Below, in pieces: positions 1 to 12,059 of a DNA stretch of 64,000 bases. Where the stretch lies: contig CAIIXF020000001.1 of assembly GCA_903813345.2 (NCBI GenBank), forward strand, positions 45,153,885 to 45,217,884, written 5' to 3'. The position numbers and the translations under genes were made by a program. The DNA is from Owenia fusiformis. Lineage: Eukaryota > Annelida > Polychaeta > Sabellida > Oweniidae. The notes below the pieces were generated by a model. The model was not told the DNA's origin, ran no database searches, and saw only the letters and a program-made list of their open reading frames with translations. Position 1 is the stretch's first letter; each line of letters begins with the position of its first letter.

Positions 1-102
1 TTGACGATTTTTGTGATTTATTTAGTGAAAGTTGATCCGTGACAGGTTACAATGCTGTAAGTTTTTGGGGGTTTGCATGCTGTGTGTAAACATGCGTGGT
101 AC

Positions 103-3100
103 CTTCATCAGAGCTATCAGCACAGTCGGGACCACCGTCTAAATACCAAGCTTCTGATATACATTTAGTCTCAGGGGGATTTCCTTCAGGGTTGGTGCAA
201 GTAAAAGCGGGAGTTTTGCAGGGTTTGGGAACTGCAAGCAAAGGTTACAATAACAGGGGTATTAACATTAAGCAACAACGTAACGTAACGTACATTTCAA
301 ACTAACAGTGTTAGATGAAACTGGTTAAGTTGGTAATTTTAGTATCGGTGCTGGTTTTAGTTTATGTGTATAGGGGTCTCTAGATCATGCGAACAACCAC
401 CTTCGTCGCTTCCATCTCCACAATCGTCGTCGCCGTCAAGTCGGTAGAATCCTGGTATACATTTCCCATTGCTACACGAGAAACCACCTGCTTTACACAT
501 CTCAAGCACTACAAATAAACATCACCATTGCATATCTTTCATCTACTGGATGTCACGTTTTTTAAATTGCGAAAAACGTTTAGTTTATTTTACTTCAAAG
601 TGTTGATCTCCTCTTGCCACGGTTCTCTCACAACTGAAAATGTTTGGAAGACACGTGTCTCGGAACAAAACAGAGAATGTAAACATTTCAAATGTCGTTC
701 TTGCCTGTAATATGTTAACAGATACACATTACCAACATACAAGTAAATCAAGGCAATTTTCACAGTAAAGTAACCCTTTTTTCTCAGCTGACAAAACATG
801 ATGGAATGAAAATCAGTGTGTGTGAATATTACGATAGCCTGCTTTTAAAATAGGTGCAACATGTTTTTACAACATGGCCAGAGAGTGATAATTGGTGCTC
901 ATGGACATAGCTCGATTACTTATAGCCTGCTACTGAATGCTGTTTATGATAGTAATCAAAACCTCAGAAAATCCAGAAATATGTCCTGTTGAAGAACCAT
1001 AATATTTAATAGTTGGAACCTACTGGCATTGTTCTTCTGATTCCTGTTTTTAAAGCAAATCACTTTGAGTCTTTTGAAATAATGGGGGATTTCAACAAGG
1101 CGTGATATTAAAGAATTGTATTTTGAATAGAAATCTCTACATAGTATACATGATAATTTTTATTTTCACTGCACATAAAATATATCATTAAGATCTTTAC
1201 AATCTCAGAAAATATAGATTGTCAAATGTTGTAATCATCAGATTAGATAATAAACTATATCTTTAATTTTATGAGCTTCCGACTGATTCTCATCACATTT
1301 ATCTTTTCTTATCTTCGACCTTCCTGCTGGTAATCATCACATTTTCCTGATGGTGAAAATCCAAAACAATTTTTACATTAAAGATAGTAAAGATAGTAAA
1401 TTAGGCCAAATCTACTTTTTTGTTGTTTAAACAACTAAATGATATCCAATAATTGTTAAAATTGTTTTACCCTTGGAAAGTGAGAAACTGTTCAAAAACA
1501 TATTATAATAGATAGAAAATATGTCAGTTAAGATTAAAATAGAGCCTTGCTTACACCCCCAATACCTCGTTATAAAGTGTGAAGTTACCTATAAAGTGAG
1601 TATATATATTTTAGTGAAATTTAGTAAATTTGATTTTTGTCAGAAGTTTTCCTCGTAAATTGAAAACAGGGTTTCTGCAACAGGACATAAAACCTTAGGT
1701 CTTTGGCATTTTTTGTATCTACTGTAAAGAAAAACAAGTCTAAAAAACCATAGAACCTAGAGATTCTCAATGTGTGGATGCCAGTATGCACTTAAGGTGT
1801 GGCATTTAGTCGCAAATATATTTAAAAGTATATACAAAACTGAGTGTTGGTCATCATTGGAATGGTGATGTGGATGATCATTCTGTGTCCTAGGGCATCA
1901 TGTGGTACATTGCCTGCGTCAATTCACATTAACATTTATGCTACACTCCCATACTTAAGTCTGGATGGAAACCCTGGCAGCCCATACTCATTGAATATTT
2001 TGAAGTTTTTGTCCCAACTATGCAGGTTAACAATCATGATAAAGGTGGATTTTTAACGAGTGGCATGTTCTCCTAAGATATTTTGTATAATTCTATTCTA
2101 GTAGTTTGCACGATGAAGAGCCTACCTTCGTCCGAGTTGTCATGACAATCATTGACAGTGTTGTTGAACTTGGACAATTCGATACACCGGCCATTAGCAC
2201 ACGTGAACTCCCTTTGATCGTCGCAGCTTTTGCCAACTGGAAATACAGAATCGTTCATCTGATAGCCTACTAGTATATTGAAATATTGATATTTGGCTAA
2301 ACACTGGGCGTGGAGTAAAATGTCACAACGCGAATGTCAGACTGACAATGTCTGCGCTCAGTAATTTGCAGAGTTTCTATTTTTGTTAAAAATATGGGCG
2401 TGGTTGCTAAAATAAAATGTCTATATTTATGCCAAGTGCCAAATATAAGTGGTTCTAATTGCTCATACAAATTGGTTTTCAAGCGCTCTTGACTTCAGCA
2501 CATGTGAGACGTTTTCACATACGTTTGTTTGACATTAAATGATAAACAAAACATAACATGTATTTTAATTATTTGTTACATATCTGCCTCATTTCCCTAT
2601 AATGGCATGCCGTTTGTGGTATTATGTTGAGTGACACCTAACAAATACACGATAACATGAGCAATAAATAGACAAGAAGATGTTCCTACAAAGATATGTA
2701 GATGCCTTTAATGATAGCAACCTCTAGAAGCCTCCATCTGATAGCAAACATAGTGATGAACATTCGGTACGTTTTCATTGGAGTCGTGGCGAACTTTACT
2801 TCATTAAGCTCTATTATTGGATCATGAGATGCTACACTCCTGTGATTAAGCTGACATAGAACCAGTTAAGCAATCGTCTTACGATATCAGTTGTCTTTTA
2901 TTATACGATTACTAGATTTCTGAAGTCAAAATATATCCAGATCAAATTCTCCTCATAGAGTATTAAATCAGTTGGCAATGATCTATTTTGAGAGAGGCGC
3001 TATGCTCCATAAAGATAACCTACACTACAATTTCTCTACCTTTAATGCTGGTATTCATTATCAATTTACTATTCTCTAGATGAGTAGGAAACCGATCATC

Positions 3101-6100
3101 GGATGTTTTAGATCCATAGGCCGTTTCAAATAAAATACATAAAGATTACAGGTAATATCATATGATAGAGCAACCATATGATATCAGGGAAGAATTTGCC
3201 TTCTTAACATTGTATATTCCTTACGCTGTAAGAGATCACCCTGGGATTCTGTGATAGCACCTCATATATTTTAAGGTCGCAAATAAGAAACTAATAACAA
3301 AATAAATGTTTTAGAGTTGGATGATCATTATACAGCTATCGCTCTTCAAAGTAAAGGCGAAATCTGACCTCAGATAAATTAGAGCTATATATTCTGCCTA
3401 GTGTTATGGCGAATTTTATCTTTATCTTATATGTAAAGTAATTGCAATTGTATTTAATTATCTTGGGTAAACGTATATTACCTACAAAAATAAAGTACAA
3501 GACAATATACAATTATACTACAGCAGAACATTTGTAATTAGATATAGAATACATACGATAGTTAATTATTTGTAAACGATTTTTGAAGAGATCAAGTAAT
3601 TATGTTGTGATGACCATCCCTTAAACCTTAGTTTCTATATTTCGTCTAGGGGGAGAACATTTTCATAAGTTTACAATAATAAGTGTATACAATTAAAGTA
3701 TATTACATTTACAGAAATTGTAATAAAATTCTTAATATATATTTTAGAACTATGATGATAAACTTAAACCAAAAATGTGTGTGACATTAAATTAAATAGT
3801 AAACTATGGGCGGGGCTGCATTATATTGTTTTTATTGAATTTACCGCATCTTTAAGAAGACAATGTCAGTCGTCATCAGAAAATCGTTTCATATATTAAA
3901 GGTTGAGCGCATTAATCTTACCTAAGTTCACCAACAGAGCTACGGAGTTAATGAATGTTGATGTCAATTGCGACCCTCTAAGAGTGATGTTTGGATACAT
4001 GATGCTCCTACCATCACATTATCACAAGTGTTAGCTATTTAGATATACAACAGTAGCAATTATTGTTGCCATAAAATAGTTTAAGGAAATAAAACAAAAT
4101 TCCTTGTTCCGGTATTTCTGAAAAAATGTTCTATAGATTTTAATGCGTTAACACCATGCTCCTCTCCAAAAATATCCACTCTAAGTCCATATATTTGTGA
4201 GCTATATCTTCAATTAATCGTTCTTGATAAATTTTGCTCTGTACATTATCTGTCTTCTACTAAATACGCCTCCCTATACATTGCCCCAGGTGTAGGAATG
4301 CAAGAAACGGCATATCAGTTCTCGTTCGATTTATTAACGAATCGCGATGTTCCTAAACTTGGAACTTGTAAAACAATTCACAAGAATTCAGGCCATAACG
4401 ATTCCATGGAAAACAATATTTTGCCAAGTTCGCTACGTAGTTAGCCGATTTATTTTGTGTTTTTCACACTTTTTTGGGGGGGGAGGAGGCGGGTGGTTTC
4501 CACTGATTATGGAAAAGCGTTCTTAAAGGGAAACGATTTAATAGGGATGTGTACTGTCTACTTAAATGCTGAAAATAAACGTTCGCAGATCATAGGTGCT
4601 TTATTATCGTATATGTAAATCTCGAGTTTGTTTATATAAAAGTGTGGTGAGATGAGAGGTATTGATCAGATGTTGGCAGCAATTATACATTGATTTACAT
4701 CTCACCCCAGTACATACAGGTTATGATCAATCCCTAGTGCATCAGGCCGTTATATAATGTATAAACCATGAGTATTGGCTATTAAGTGAATAAATGGCCG
4801 AGGCCCATATGCGTGGGAACATTATTTCTCCTTAGAGTCGATACCATGGAAGATTGGCTCCGAGTGTTCCAACTCGACATTCTGATTTATATGGGGTCAT
4901 GTCGTGATTTCAAAATTCAAAATCAAAAAGCCACCGTGAATGGAGTTTTGGTCTTATTTCCAAACAAAAAAAACAAAACACAAGAAATGATCAAGGTATA
5001 TCAGTTCAAATCTTTTGAATCGTTGATTATGAATTATAGTTAGTTATAGTCTCAGAAAAGTTTTAACGACATTTTTAATGTTTATATAGATCAAGGTCGA
5101 ATATCGAGTCAATCCTCCTTGAGCCAGTACGATATATGACTTATATTACTTAAAACCCACACTGACTCTTATGAAAGGTAAATGGTCTTTGATCCATTTA
5201 AGCTTAAACTGTATTATTCAACTCTGAAGTTTGATATATTTTGTATTAGCAATTCAACTCTTTTGTGCCACACTTGTTTTCAAGACCTTTCCAAGTGATA
5301 TGTCATGTTATGTACATTCTTTAAAATAAACTACTGTGCAGTTCATTCTATTGTATTGCTACATAAGTGGGGTTTAATTGAATCTAAATGTACAACGAGC
5401 TGTTATCCAATCACACTATACACTGGCGGATTTTGGGGGCGCCCCCTCCCCTTGGGTGGGCCTAGAAAAAATTGGCTCCAAAAAATTTGGACCAAAAAAG
5501 GCCTCAAGGTCCCTAAAAGTGGGCATTTTTTATCATTACTGGGCCTTATTTTTAATTTTAGGCGAAATTTTGATGAAAATGGGCATCAATTTTTCAGAAT
5601 TTGGGCCCACTTTTGGATTTAGGGGCCCAAAAATCGTTATTATTTTCATCAGATCTGTCTACGCTCTGTGTACAAAGGCCGGACCAATACAATCAGACCA
5701 CTGATATCATCGAATAGTGTTTTACTCACATACCAGCAGGAAATTGAATCGGTATATGCTTTTCTATTTAGGAACTGATCATTACGTTTCTTTACCTACA
5801 TGCATTAACCCATAAAACATTCTAGCTATGACCAGTGCTCACCAGAGATCATCATAGATAAAGCAGGTTAAGTGCCTCAAAATCGAGACAATTTGTCATG
5901 TACTTGAGTCCATCAACTAATGTTTTTGGAATGAATACAGATTTCCTGCCTTTGCTATACTATTGTATGATGGACCTATCACGTATTCAAGAGAACGGAG
6001 ACTAAATCCTAGTTTAATGGTTCTAATTTTCATTATATAATGGCAAACAATCTATCTTTCTAAGTGAACTCAAAACAGCCATGATCTTGTTTAGTGTTTC

Positions 6101-9100
6101 AAGTCGTGTTTATGCATTTTCCTCTTAACCATTGCACCTTTTAATGCAAAAGCTATATAACAGGAAAGCTTGTCAAGTGGTGTCTTACACTTATCGAAAC
6201 GCCTAACATCAGTGGTTTACCAACTATTCTTTTTTCACCGATTGTTGATCTTGAGCATTTATATCGTCTTTATTGCCCATCAAAGCAATTGCGCTAATTC
6301 CCCTCTTATTTATTACGGCTATATGATCATTTTTCGCAATAACGTTTACAAGTGGAGCGTTGTAAATAAGGAATATGAGGGTGTTTCGCTTTGGATGGGT
6401 ACTCTGTAATGATTTCAAGTGGATCACAATTAAGGTTTGTCGATCGCTATGAAGGAAGAACCACCTACTTTGTAATGAATGAGGAATCTTAATCAAGTAT
6501 ATTTTTGCACTTTTTACCCAAGTGCATCATCATCATACTCCTAGTACATTTTCAAAATCGCAATTGTTTGTCAGAACCAAATGGAAAACGCATCAAATCA
6601 AACGTGTTTATTTTGATAGTTCCTGATTGTTTTTCAAAAGCCAATTAGCATATTTCGTGGAGTATAAAAACAGATATGGATAATCGGCAACACATGAACG
6701 TTATCACGGTGACATAGCGTTAATCAATGGAATGAACAAATATCCTGTTGTTACCGCTTGTTGTCATGGAAAACGATGTAAATTCATCTGGTCGAAAAAG
6801 GTTCCAATCACAAAAACATGGCCGTTTCACATCTTGCGTAGGAAATCATATACCCGATACACGTGTAGTTAGTTAGAGGTGGTTTACCATTACATTCCGT
6901 TAATCTAATCAAGTACAGGTAAAAAGAGATACTTCAGTCGTTCTTTAAATATCTGCATCCAGACAATTAGACCAGTTTCCTTACATCATACATCATGCAT
7001 ACTGATACTTACTATCATTAGAAGCAAAATTCAAAATTTGTTCCGTGCATACACAATACATGTACATAATTAATCAAAGAGCCGTGGCAACATTTTTGAT
7101 GTCTTAAACATATATTATATAATTTTATTATGTATCGATACATATTGTAATTCTCTAATATTTTGAACCATCAAGGTAATGGCTGAAGAAATTCACTGGT
7201 TAAACAGTTTTGTCCTCTAAATAAGAATCGTGGTTCTAAATTGTTTTCTTTTCACAATTGGCCGTGGGAAACATAGTCAATGGTTCAGGGTTATCAGAGT
7301 GGGTTCTGCCTGTTTAGGAAAGGCTCATACTTTATGTTTCAAGGTCTGTATTTGCATTTAATGTTAAATATACTTATCCCAGTTAAAACTTCTCTGGAAT
7401 TGACAAAGTTCTGTTTAAACAAAAAAATGTAGTTACCGTTTGTCCATTTGAACATCTGATCATCATAGGATTTGTAATGTCTTTCTCTCTCGAAAAAAAA
7501 GTTTTTAAGAATTTGTTACACGCAAAAATAAAGTGTAAAAACGGCAAAATTTGAAATGGCAATTTTGTAAAAACTGGATAACATGCTAAATATGGGTTGA
7601 CTTCCTTTTAGTCATAGGATAGGCGTAGGCTTGATTGATCAATTGGTTGTCATTTCTTAGAAAGGGTAGGTCTAGTGAATAGTGATGTTTTGATGTTGTA
7701 TGCAAGGAATTCGCATTTTCCACACCATCTTGTGCCTAAACTGCACTAAATCATTCTAAAGCATAATTCATTGATTCTGTGATGCTTCCCAGACCACTGG
7801 AATTGAGATAAATTTAGGTAAGGCATGCTACAAATACATCAAAAGCCCCCATTTATATTTCAAACTAGCTCAAACTTATCTTTCAATATTATCTTAGATG
7901 AATATTAGAATTATCCCAAAATATATACCATTGGTCAAGGGATAACCCTTGTAATTATCTAATATCTATTCAACGCGAACGTAGAATTCAGTGGCGGGCA
8001 GGTGTATTATATCTCGCTGCTATCTTAGAACGTATAGCTACTGTATGACTGGCGGATCTCTCCCCCCCTTGGATGGGCCCAGAAAATTATTTTTGCTCAG
8101 AAAATTTGTTGGCCCAAATACTTTTAAGGGGCCCGATTAATGGGTCTTTTTGGTATAAATGGGCTTTTTAAGGCCTTTCTTTTTTAATTTCAGGCCAAAT
8201 TACCAAGAAAATGGGCCGGAATTTCAAAATTTGGACCCACTTTTTAGGGCCAGAGTTTTTTTCGCGCAAGCGTATTTTTCATACTTCAAATATGGGCCCC
8301 TTGTTGGTTCCTGCTGGATCCGCCCCTGTGTTCTCGTGCTCGATATTTGAAGATCTTTATTTTCATATCTTATATATCACAAACACGTCTTAGAATGGGC
8401 TAAACAACGCAAATGCCTTAACGTAACGTAACAGGCGTTTGAGATGACAAAGCAGAGCAGGATTAATTGTGTTTGTAATATAAAACGGGATTGACATTTG
8501 GAAAAGGTATTAGGAACTTAAAGATTCTGTTTCTGCCTGCAAAGTCACTTTTTTGACAGCCTACAAATGAAAGACATAAAAAATATTTTTCACTTATCAC
8601 ATTTCATGTACATATTTTGAAAAACAATAGAACAAATAGAATAGACTATTGAAATTAACAAATTAAGTTAAAATACAAGACACTCGTCATAGACTATCCA
8701 TTAGATCAGAGAACATATGCATTCCTATTTAAAGACGAAAAAGATACGATGATTAGGAATGGATTTGGAAATTGATAATGACGGGGAAAACTATGATGCA
8801 ATAGTGAATGTCTTACATGTGAATATTTCCCAAAAATGTAGCCCATTTTTGTGTGAGCACACTATCCTAAATGAAGAGCATTTTTCTGAAAATTGATAAT
8901 GACGTGGGAAAACTATGATGTTAGTGAAGGTCTTACATGTGAATATTTCCAAAAAATGTAGCCCATTTTGTGTGAGCACACTATCCTAAATGAAGGCCTA
9001 AAAGTTTAATTTCACAATTTATAGTCATATATTATATCAATTCGAAGCTCTGTGTTGGTTTTGCGAGATCACAATAACCACAATGGGCAACATTTGAAAA

Positions 9101-9190
9101 CACAAAAGACTAACGTAACGTACCTGTCGAATATATGACCACAAAAAGCAATGTTAGTCCGATATTACAACTTGGAGTTCTTCCTGGCAT
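103..9190 (-). CDS. LDL-receptor class A repeat protein, 5' part (runs off left edge)
   Basis: Predicted exons, minus strand in coding order: 9190-9124, 2236-2126, 508-401, 231-103. All junctions are GT-AG and phase 1, so the frame stays open (415 nt, about 138 aa). Exon 1 starts [20 protein letters not shown], a signal peptide with a hydrophobic core. Each later exon is one LDLa domain ending in an acidic calcium-binding motif ([24 protein letters not shown]). LDLa modules bind calcium and mediate ligand binding in secreted or membrane proteins. Joining exon 1 to exon 2 puts the first domain directly after the signal peptide. Oddly, all three domains have four cysteines, not six. The LDLa exons are certain as domains; linking exon 1 across a 6.9 kb intron is inference, and unseen exons may lie between. 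The 3' part lies outside the window, so the full protein cannot be named. Confidence 0.75.
509..2125. other. Intron of the LDLa gene, no other feature seen
   Basis: AT-rich DNA between LDLa exons. I see no RNA gene, further exon or clear repeat. A short TAACG microsatellite-like run (near 277-293) lies in the next intron, between 232 and 400. Confidence 0.5.
5421..5632. mobile_element. Inverted-repeat transposon relic, GGGCCC-type
   Basis: Begins CACTGGCGGAT followed by a G/C-rich run, and continues with repeated GGGCCCA and AAAATTTGG words in both orientations. The same start and interior style occur at 8047-8328, so these are two diverged copies of one non-autonomous family. The right end is not clear. 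The open frames here come from the repeat. Confidence 0.55.
8047..8328. mobile_element. Non-autonomous DNA transposon with GGCGGATC terminal inverted repeats
   Basis: Left terminus GACTGGCGGATC, right terminus GGATCCGCCCCTG; these are inverted copies of a GGCGGATC end. The interior holds GGGCCC, GGCCC and AAAATTTG words in both orientations and has no coding capacity. GGCGGATC-type ends recur in many marine invertebrate genomes, and some have been attributed to hAT-like elements. I see no clear target duplication here, so the superfamily is uncertain. Confidence 0.6.
8768..8997. repeat. Tandem duplication, period about 120 bp, two copies
   Basis: The stretch starting AAATTGATAATGACG at about 8768 recurs at about 8888. 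It runs through the shared block GTGAGCACACTATCCTAAAT with only a few differences and small indels. It is non-coding. Confidence 0.85.
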
Positions 9191-9435
9191 CATTATTACT
9201 ATAAATGACCAATGGTCAGTCAGTCCTTCATCCTTACAATAAGTTGTATTTGGTGTTGTATAATCCAGTAGTCCTTGGTGGGACTGCGTTTCACAGTAAT
9301 CAAAAACTTGATAAAAAATATTAGACGTGGAATGTAAAAAAAAATTGCCTTGAGTATCCTTACAATTGGATAATTAACACCGGCTCTACTGGTAGTGTCA
9401 GTGAAGATTCGAGATACCAAACGCGAAGTAAGTTC

Positions 9436-9443
9436 TTATATAA
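9436..9443 (-). promoter_or_regulatory. Possible TATA box of the LDLa gene
   Basis: TTATATAA lies about 245 bases upstream of the proposed start codon at 9190 on the minus strand. The motif is palindromic and common in AT-rich DNA, so support is weak. Confidence 0.25.
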
Positions 9444-9831
9444 AGTGCAATGGGAAGGATAGCGCGGCTTTAAATTACATGTTGATAAGAAGGGGGTGCT
9501 GATTGGTAGGAATCAGTGAGTAAACACAAGGAAAAAGTCCACTTCCATGAGCTAAGCTGTTAATGGTTATGCGATAGGATTGAAACTAAATTATGCACAA
9601 TGACCTAAAAATATAGTTGTTGTAGGAAAATGACATCGTCCTGAAACAACATGTCCTAGAAGTATGTTGCTGTCCATTTTTAAGGATAGTACTTACAAAT
9701 ACTCTTTCCTGTTACATTTTTATTTATCACATCGTTGTCGTTTTTGTAATGTTATTATGTCAGCTCCAAAAGCGGTGACATATTGTTGTGGTTTCCAACT
9801 TAATTGTGACGGCAGTTTGCGTCCAGTCGTC

Positions 9832-9870
9832 GGCGGTCGGCGTCTGTAACAAATGGCAGGCTGTGACATG
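9832..9870. repeat. Dispersed repeat, copy 1 (TCTGTAACAAATGGCAGG core)
   Basis: The core TCTGTAACAAATGGCAGG, preceded by GGCGGTCGGCG and followed by GTGACAT, recurs at 44157-44196 and more diverged at 19811-19838. It is probably one end of an interspersed repeat. The flanking DNA is not alignable by eye. Confidence 0.6.
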
Positions 9871-10101
9871 TGTATGTCTTGTTTGTTTTGACATAACTCT
9901 GTGAGTGATGATGAAATATTCTTGAAATTTAGATACCAGACGGGCATCTGAAAGTTCCACAGGAAAAACTAATCAACTTAGTTTTAGAGAAAACCATCAT
10001 CATATACATCGAAATATATCATCATATCATCATCATCATATATATCTGAAAATGTCATTAAGTAACATTGCTTAGTTTTAGAGAAATACTTGTTTTAGTA
10101 G

Positions 10102-10123
10102 CCTCGTCCATTATTTCCACATT
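10102..10123. repeat. Terminal fragment of the CCCATTATTTCCACATT element
   Basis: CGTCCATTATTTCCACATT matches the terminal repeat of the element at 17517-17798 with one base missing. No second end was found nearby, so this looks like a solo relic. Confidence 0.45.
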
Positions 10124-10220
10124 CAGCTCTAATGGAGATCATTTAGACCATGTTAACTAAAATGTTATCTTCCGTAAGTAGTATACATTTCTATGAATTT
10201 TTCATCATTTCTGTTTAATT

Positions 10221-10245
10221 TGGGTACAATTTTTGGGACACCCTG
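10221..10245. repeat. Solo end of a CAGGGTGTCCC element
   Basis: Reads TTTGGGACACCCTG followed by TA, matching the right terminus of the element at 18929-19561 and its TA target. A similar shorter end, AACACCCTG before TA, ends at 18798. No partner end is seen. Confidence 0.5.
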
Positions 10246-10332
10246 TAGGCCTCATGGCTTTAGTAAAATGCTTGCATTTTCTCTTTTTGCACGACGACCT
10301 ATAATAGAAATTATATTTTTTGATTGATGATA

Positions 10333-10492
10333 AGCACTGCTCCACAACTAGTTACTTTGACGGAACGTCAATGTAACAAAATGGATGAACTTCCTGGATA
10401 CGAGTTTTTGGTTTTCTCGATTTAAACTTACGTATAAGTCATGTTGCGGATTATCATTTGGCACAAAGCTAGACAATATAGTCTAGAGAAAG
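10333..10492. repeat. Diverged single arm of the 20.35-21.28 kb foldback element
   Basis: Aligns by eye with the left arm of the foldback element: GCACTGCTCCACAACTAGTTAC against CACTGCTACCCACCTAATTACAC, and CGATTTAAACTTACGTATAAG against CGATTTACACCTACTTATAAG. It lacks the nested TA-target insertion present in the other copy, so it shows the empty site. Confidence 0.6.
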
Positions 10493-10499
10493 GACATGC

Positions 10500-11369
10500 C
10501 ATTGACGCAAGCATTTATACTCGAGGTTCTGCACCACAGAATGAAGCATTCATTGTGCAGCTGTTCGTCCATAAATGTGATTTTCGTACTTGTACACAGT
10601 GTTATAGACGACGATTTAAGAAGATCACACTTACGGATCCATACTTACGGACGTATAGAACTGCGCAATAAATGCTGACGTAATCAAACGCTTCATGAGT
10701 TATACGTTATACTGGAATAATAAACATGTTATAAATGAGTGGCAAAATCTCTTTATAGTGCTCCCTGTACAAAATGGAACATTCACGATATGTGACAGTT
10801 TGGAATTGTTAGACCACACTGCCATCTTTCTATCGATCATAGATCGATACTAAAGACCTGTTATACTTCATTCATACAATAAAACTCATTAATGCAATAA
10901 ATGTACAGTACATCAAACATCATTGGATTTGCAATATTTATACGAAGTTTTCAATGCTTTGCAGATTTTTATTATTGTGCGCTTATTCCCGAGTGAAAAA
11001 TTGGGAAAAATGCAGAAATTCCATTCTCAGGATTTTGAAATAGAGCTTACCGTACAATGGATAGTGCTTCACGCTCAAGATTTAATATAGAATGTTAAAT
11101 TGACTTATGAATTTTACTGAAATCTTGATTGTAACTAAGTTGTAGAAAACTGATGAATTTCAATTGAATAAATTACTTCAACATATTATGTTATGAGTAG
11201 TAATATTCATCGTGTGAAGGCTTAATTGCGAACGTTAACAATCTGTATGGAATATTTAATCATTCAATTTTCTAGTCTTTTTTAGAAATCAGATCAAATA
11301 CAATACCATACCAAAACAAACAGATCTCACATATTCATAAATTAAATTTCTCTTATTGAAGTAATGGGT
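10500..11369. other. Intergenic, no feature seen
   Basis: AT-rich DNA between the repeat relic and the 3' end of the first H1 gene. Short open frames at 10441-10678 are not protein-like. Confidence 0.5.
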
Positions 11370-11385
11370 GGCCCTGAGAAGGGCC
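11370..11385 (-). terminator. Histone mRNA 3' stem-loop (minus-strand H1)
   Basis: On the minus strand: six-base stem GGCCCT, loop TCTC, stem AGGGCC, then ACCCA. This is the SLBP-bound processing signal of replication-dependent histone mRNAs. It lies 31 bases after the stop codon. A purine-rich AATAAGAGAAA follows and could be the U7 snRNA-binding downstream element. Confidence 0.95.
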
Positions 11386-11415
11386 TTTGTGTTTGTGTTA
11401 CTGGTGTGAATCAGT

Positions 11416-11946
11416 CTATTTCTTGGCTGCTGGCTTCTTTGCGGCCTTCTTGGCGGGTTTCTTGGCAGCGGGCTTCTTGGCTGCTGGTTTCTTGGCTGCT
11501 GGTTTCTTGGCTGCTGGTTTCTTGGCTGCTGGTTTCTTAGCTGCTGGTTTCTTGGCTGCTGGTTTCTTGGCGACCTTCTTGGCCTTGGGCTTCTTTGCCT
11601 TCTTGACCTTCTTGGGTTTCTTGGCCTTGGGCTTCTTTGCTTTCTTGGGCTTCTCTACTTTGCCAACTTTGAAGCTGCCTGATGCTCCGGTTCCCTTGGC
11701 TTGTTTGAGTGTGCCTGCTGTTACTCCACGTTTAAGAGCAAGTTTAACTTGTGCGTTGACTGAGGCATCACCACCGAGTCCTTTGAAGTTAGCCTTGATG
11801 TATTTCACGATGGCTTGTCGGGATGATCCAGTGCGTTCCTTCAAAGCGCTGATAGCTGCGGCGATCATCACGCTGTATTTAGGGTGAGCAGCTGGTGCCT
11901 TAGGCTTGGATGCCTTCTTGGCCTTGACTGGTGACTTTGCAGACAT
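11416..11946 (-). CDS. Linker histone H1, replication-dependent copy 1
   Basis: Encodes 176 aa with no intron. The winged-helix globular domain is at about residues 20-95 ([18 protein letters not shown], then [11 protein letters not shown], and ending [12 protein letters not shown]). A basic C-terminal tail of [11 protein letters not shown] units follows. Linker histone binds DNA at the nucleosome entry/exit site and compacts chromatin. The start is fixed by MSAKSPVK and by a conserved block directly upstream shared with the second H1 gene. The long opposite-strand frame of FLAAG repeats is only the antisense of this tail. It differs from the copy at 15225-15755 at a few positions (Y/F in [14 protein letters not shown] against GADASINAH) and in tail repeat order. 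Confidence 0.97.
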   Translation of the reverse strand: MSAKSPVKAKKASKPKAPAAHPKYSVMIAAAISALKERTGSSRQAIVKYIKANFKGLGGDASVNAQVKLALKRGVTAGTLKQAKGTGASGSFKVGKVEKPKKAKKPKAKKPKKVKKAKKPKAKKVAKKPAAKKPAAKKPAAKKPAAKKPAAKKPAAKKPAAKKPAKKAAKKPAAKK

Positions 11947-12021
11947 GCTGAGAGTTTTGCGATCGCTGTAGAATTTCTACTAAGATTTGCAATAGAATAA
12001 TTTCCCCTCTCTATATTGTTA

Positions 12022-12031
12022 CCTTTTATAG
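12022..12031 (-). promoter_or_regulatory. TATA box of minus-strand H1
   Basis: CTATAAAAGG on the minus strand, about 75 bases before the ATG. It lies between the shared CTGACGTCCGCG motif and the 5' leader. Confidence 0.8.
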
Positions 12032-12038
12032 TGCGCTA

Positions 12039-12050
12039 CGCGGACGTCAG
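12039..12050 (-). promoter_or_regulatory. Shared H1 upstream motif CTGACGTCCGCG
   Basis: The same 12-mer lies upstream of both H1 genes (also 15121-15132, plus strand), a little upstream of each TATA position. TGACGT is a CRE/ATF-like core. Conservation between copies suggests a functional element or recent duplication. Confidence 0.55.
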
Positions 12051-12059
12051 AGAACAACA

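Larger units (their letters stand above)
2237..9123. other. Long proposed first intron of the LDLa gene
   Basis: About 6.9 kb, AT-rich, with two inverted-repeat elements (about 5421-5632 and 8047-8328) and a 120-bp tandem duplication (8768-8997). I looked for the minus-strand LDLa exon end (a GACGAAG-GT donor) and found none, but exons of other domain types could be missed. Confidence 0.4.

Noticed and set aside
3900-4040. Possible extra minus-strand exon of the LDLa gene (donor GTAAGATT near 3920)
   Set aside because: All phase-compatible frames contain stops or lack cysteines; no domain fit.
11387-11887. 166-aa plus-strand frame of FLAAG repeats (and its twin at 15284-15784 minus)
   Set aside because: It is the exact antisense of the KPAAK-repeat tail of the H1 genes; repeat codons leave the opposite strand open.
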